This document shows positions 61,965 through 64,000 of a DNA stretch of 64,000 nucleotides, in pieces. Below the pieces are notes generated by a model. It was given only the letters and a program-made list of their open reading frames with translations, was not told the DNA's origin and did no database searches. The number at the start of each line of letters is the position of its first letter. Position 1 is the first letter of the stretch. The translations under genes and the position numbers were made by a program. Source of the stretch: Candidatus Litorirhabdus singularis (lineage in GTDB: Bacteria > Pseudomonadota > Gammaproteobacteria > Pseudomonadales > Halieaceae). Location of the stretch: positions 1 through 64,000 of the forward strand of contig NZ_SHNN01000004.1 in assembly GCF_026262625.1 (NCBI RefSeq), written 5' to 3'.

Positions 61965-62633
61965 ATGAAAATAATAACAGTGATTATAGCAGTGCTTTTT
62001 CTAGGTGGCTGCTCCGGGTATGAACTCAAGAATTTGGCCAAGTCGGATATCGATATGGTTGCGGACGAGTTCATTGACGAGACTCGTGTATTGGTAAGCG
62101 AGTTGACGGTTAAACTTTATGGCCGCAACCCGGATCAGTTACGCAAGACACAGGGCCTGAGTGTCGAAGACCGTTTGCAGCAGTTACGCTCCCAGAGCGG
62201 GCCGCTGGATTTTGCTGAACTGGGTGGTCGGCAGGAAGTTGCGGCACTGGAACTGGTATTTGACCCTGAGTTTCGAGGTGATCGGGTATTTGCCCTGGTG
62301 GTCGGACTCAGTGGTATGCTGCGCTACGCCTATGGTTACAATGATGAATTATTCATGTTCGACCAGCTTGATAGCGCGCGGCTGCTGGCCAGCGCTGAGA
62401 ACGTGGATGTGTTGCTATGGCGACTGAAGCATTCTCGTAAAGCCAATGGGCGGCCCTTCCTGATTACCAGTGAGTATCGGGGTATCACGGACAACCTCAG
62501 TTTCGAACGGCTATTTGGCAAGCTGATTGTGTTGCAGGAAATGATGGCCAGGATTGTGGACGATTCCGGGCACCGCGGCGTTAATAGGGCCGTCAAGGCG
62601 GTCGGTAGTGTATTTGTGCCACTACCGTTGTAA
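61965..62633 (+). CDS. Lipoprotein of unknown function
   Basis: A 222-residue lipoprotein with signal MKIITVIIAVLFLGGC and lipobox FLGGC (C16). The mature part has a helical start (DMVADEFIDETRVLVSELTV), ALVVGLSGMLRYAYGYNDEL and SARLLASAENVDVLLWRLKH, a pattern that recurs in conserved gammaproteobacterial lipoproteins of unknown role. The ATG at 61965 lies in a CATG shared with an alternative start of the GNAT gene on the other strand. A following pdxH gene is 60 bases away. Confidence 0.83.
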   Translation: MKIITVIIAVLFLGGCSGYELKNLAKSDIDMVADEFIDETRVLVSELTVKLYGRNPDQLRKTQGLSVEDRLQQLRSQSGPLDFAELGGRQEVAALELVFDPEFRGDRVFALVVGLSGMLRYAYGYNDELFMFDQLDSARLLASAENVDVLLWRLKHSRKANGRPFLITSEYRGITDNLSFERLFGKLIVLQEMMARIVDDSGHRGVNRAVKAVGSVFVPLPL

Positions 62634-62693
62634 AACAGCCGTGGTGAACCAATGCCTTGGTAAACCAAACTAGCGTGTTGCCCTGGAGGGAAC

Positions 62694-63332
62694 GTGAATA
62701 TAGAAGATTTTCGTCGGGAGTATCTGCTGCAGGGGCTCAAGCGCTCGGATCTGCACGATGACCCTACCGAGCAGTTTGAAACCTGGTTGGCCCAGGCGGT
62801 CAGTGGCGGTATCGCGGACCCCACGGCAATGGTCTTGGCGACCGTAGACGCCAATGGAAGGCCCTGGCAGCGGATGGTGCTGCTAAAGGATTTCGGCCAT
62901 CAGGGGTTCGTTTTTTACACTAATTCCGATAGCAACAAAGCGCAGGATATCGCGGCTAATGCGTCAGTGTGTCTGCACTTTCCCTGGAATGTGCTGGAGC
63001 GACAGGTGATAGTCGCCGGCAACGCGGCAAAGATCAGCAATGTGGAAACTGCCCGTTATTTCTTATCGCGGCCGCGCGAAAGCCAGTTGGCAGCGTGGGC
63101 ATCGGCTCAAAGTCGGCCCATTTCTGCGCGTCAGGTGCTGTTAGAGAAATTTGCCCAGATGCAGGAAAAATTCAAGCAGGGGGAAATCCCGGTGCCGGCG
63201 TTCTGGAGCGGCTATCGGGTGGTGCCGCGTGAGTTGGAATTTTGGCAGGGCGGTGCCAATCGACTGCACGACCGTTTCCGCTACCTGCGCAATGCAAAGG
63301 ACGGCTGGGATATACGTCGGCTGGCACCCTGA
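62694..63332 (+). CDS. pdxH: Pyridoxamine 5'-phosphate oxidase
   Basis: A 212-residue FMN enzyme making pyridoxal 5'-phosphate from pyridoxine or pyridoxamine 5'-phosphate, the last step of vitamin B6 synthesis and salvage. Landmarks are MVLLKDFGHQGFVFYTNSDS, LHFPWNVLERQV with the FMN contacts, SQLAAWASAQSRPI and the C-terminal FWQGGANRLHDRFRY and IRRLAP. Length is normal. The GTG start has GGAGGG just upstream. It is convergent with the PncC gene. Confidence 0.96.
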   Translation: MNIEDFRREYLLQGLKRSDLHDDPTEQFETWLAQAVSGGIADPTAMVLATVDANGRPWQRMVLLKDFGHQGFVFYTNSDSNKAQDIAANASVCLHFPWNVLERQVIVAGNAAKISNVETARYFLSRPRESQLAAWASAQSRPISARQVLLEKFAQMQEKFKQGEIPVPAFWSGYRVVPRELEFWQGGANRLHDRFRYLRNAKDGWDIRRLAP

Positions 63333-63353
63333 TAACGGTCTGCAACCGTTCTG

Positions 63354-63974
63354 CTATTTGGCCTGGCGTGAGCGAAAATAGCTTGGGTCCTGCTCGATTC
63401 CCAGCAGGCGACGCCGGATCATATCCAGGCCGGCGGCGGCAATCATAGTTTGAAACAGGGTGCGTTCAACCGGCCACAGCAAGCAACGGGTCTGGATATT
63501 ATCGCGACTGCCCCAGGCGAGCCATACAGTGCCCACTGGCTTTTCTTCAGTACCGCCGTCAGGACCGGCGACACCCGAGACCGCGATACCGTAGTCGGCG
63601 TCGGCGCGCTGCATAGCACCCTTTGCCATAGCTATCACAACACCCTCGCTGACCGCCCCGGACTGTTGCAGTAGCGATTCTGGAACATCTAGCACTGTTT
63701 GTTTGATGCTATTGGCATAGGTCACAAAGCCGGCGTGAAAAGCAGCGGAAGAACCCGGTATACGGGTTAGCATGCTGGCTATCAGGCCGCCGGTGCAGGA
63801 CTCTGCCGTGGTCAATGTCTCGCCCCTGTCTGCAAGAAGGGTGACCACCTGCTGCGCCAGACTGCTATCACCCTCACCGATGATGTGATCGCCAAACAAC
63901 TGGTAGAGCTTTTCTTTGCAGGCAAGCTGGGCGTCTCTGGCAGCGGGGTCGGATACCGTCAATTTTATTTCCAT
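63354..63974 (-). CDS. CinA-C domain nicotinamide-nucleotide amidohydrolase (PncC type)
   Basis: A 206-residue protein of the CinA C-terminal family, deamidating NMN to NaMN in pyridine nucleotide recycling. The signature is TTAESCTGGLIASMLTRIPG, followed by FVTYANSIKQTVLDV and AVSGVAGPDGGTEEKPVGTV. It lacks the N-terminal domain of full CinA. The N-terminus (about 40 residues before the domain) is longer than in E. coli PncC. The ATG at 63974 is 26 bases from the window edge. Confidence 0.9.
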   Translation of the reverse strand: MEIKLTVSDPAARDAQLACKEKLYQLFGDHIIGEGDSSLAQQVVTLLADRGETLTTAESCTGGLIASMLTRIPGSSAAFHAGFVTYANSIKQTVLDVPESLLQQSGAVSEGVVIAMAKGAMQRADADYGIAVSGVAGPDGGTEEKPVGTVWLAWGSRDNIQTRCLLWPVERTLFQTMIAAAGLDMIRRRLLGIEQDPSYFRSRQAK

Positions 63975-64000
63975 TTGCGGTGCGCCGGCGCGAAACCCCA

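Noticed and set aside
1-64000. CRISPR arrays, insertion sequences, prophage
   Set aside because: No regularly spaced repeats apart from the terminator array, and no transposase, integrase or phage structural genes among the recognised products.

Overview
The window looks like chromosomal DNA of a marine-type gammaproteobacterium. The 5S rRNA and the end of the 23S rRNA are of gammaproteobacterial type, and YbiT, PdxH, NudL-, YcbL- and PncC-like proteins match gammaproteobacterial housekeeping families. The accessory genes are a wax-ester synthase, a Marinobacter-type fatty acyl-CoA reductase, a KshA-like steroid Rieske oxygenase, a TonB receptor, and LLM and DDN-like families. These would suit Cellvibrionales (Halieaceae/Spongiibacteraceae) or relatives; this placement is inference. 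I see no prophage, insertion sequence, CRISPR array, tRNA or plasmid feature.

1-0.9 kb: the end of an rRNA operon (23S 3' end, 5S), then an unusual array of five intrinsic terminators separated by a repeat carrying the last bases of 5S. 0.9-13.8 kb, mostly minus strand: ABC-F protein YbiT, a small membrane protein, a TonB-dependent receptor, a Na/Pi cotransporter-like protein, a wax ester synthase, and a DHOD-like protein beside pyruvate:ferredoxin oxidoreductase. 13.9-24.7 kb: AbgT-type transporter, LLM oxidoreductase, O-antigen-ligase-like protein, MFS carrier, SYLF protein, a DUF1329 protein with an unexplained in-frame ORF behind its stop codon, a PQQ/haem alcohol dehydrogenase and a nitroreductase. 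24.7-42.9 kb: an orphan ExbD, what looks like a deletion fusion of an ECF sigma factor with a membrane protein, and many single metabolic genes including the alcohol-forming acyl-CoA reductase and a KshA-like oxygenase. 57.7-64 kb: thioesterase, gamma-glutamyltransferase, small lipoproteins, PdxH and PncC.

The most interesting part is 42.9-57.5 kb. Thirteen minus-strand genes lie head to tail, many with overlapping stop/start codons. They encode a MotA/TolQ/ExbB-type channel, two von Willebrand A (VWA) proteins whose only membrane helix resembles the proton-coupling helix of ExbD/TolR, a degenerate actin/Hsp70-like protein with an FHA-like tail, a membrane-anchored PEGA-repeat protein ending in a cysteine-poor FGE-like domain, two TPR proteins (one with a TonB-like C-terminus), four non-enzymatic lipoproteins, a small secreted protein and an M48 metalloprotease lipoprotein. 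Read together they look like a proton-motive-force-driven trans-envelope machine, analogous to but distinct from Tol-Pal and TonB-ExbBD. I know of no described system with this composition; its function cannot be read from the sequence.
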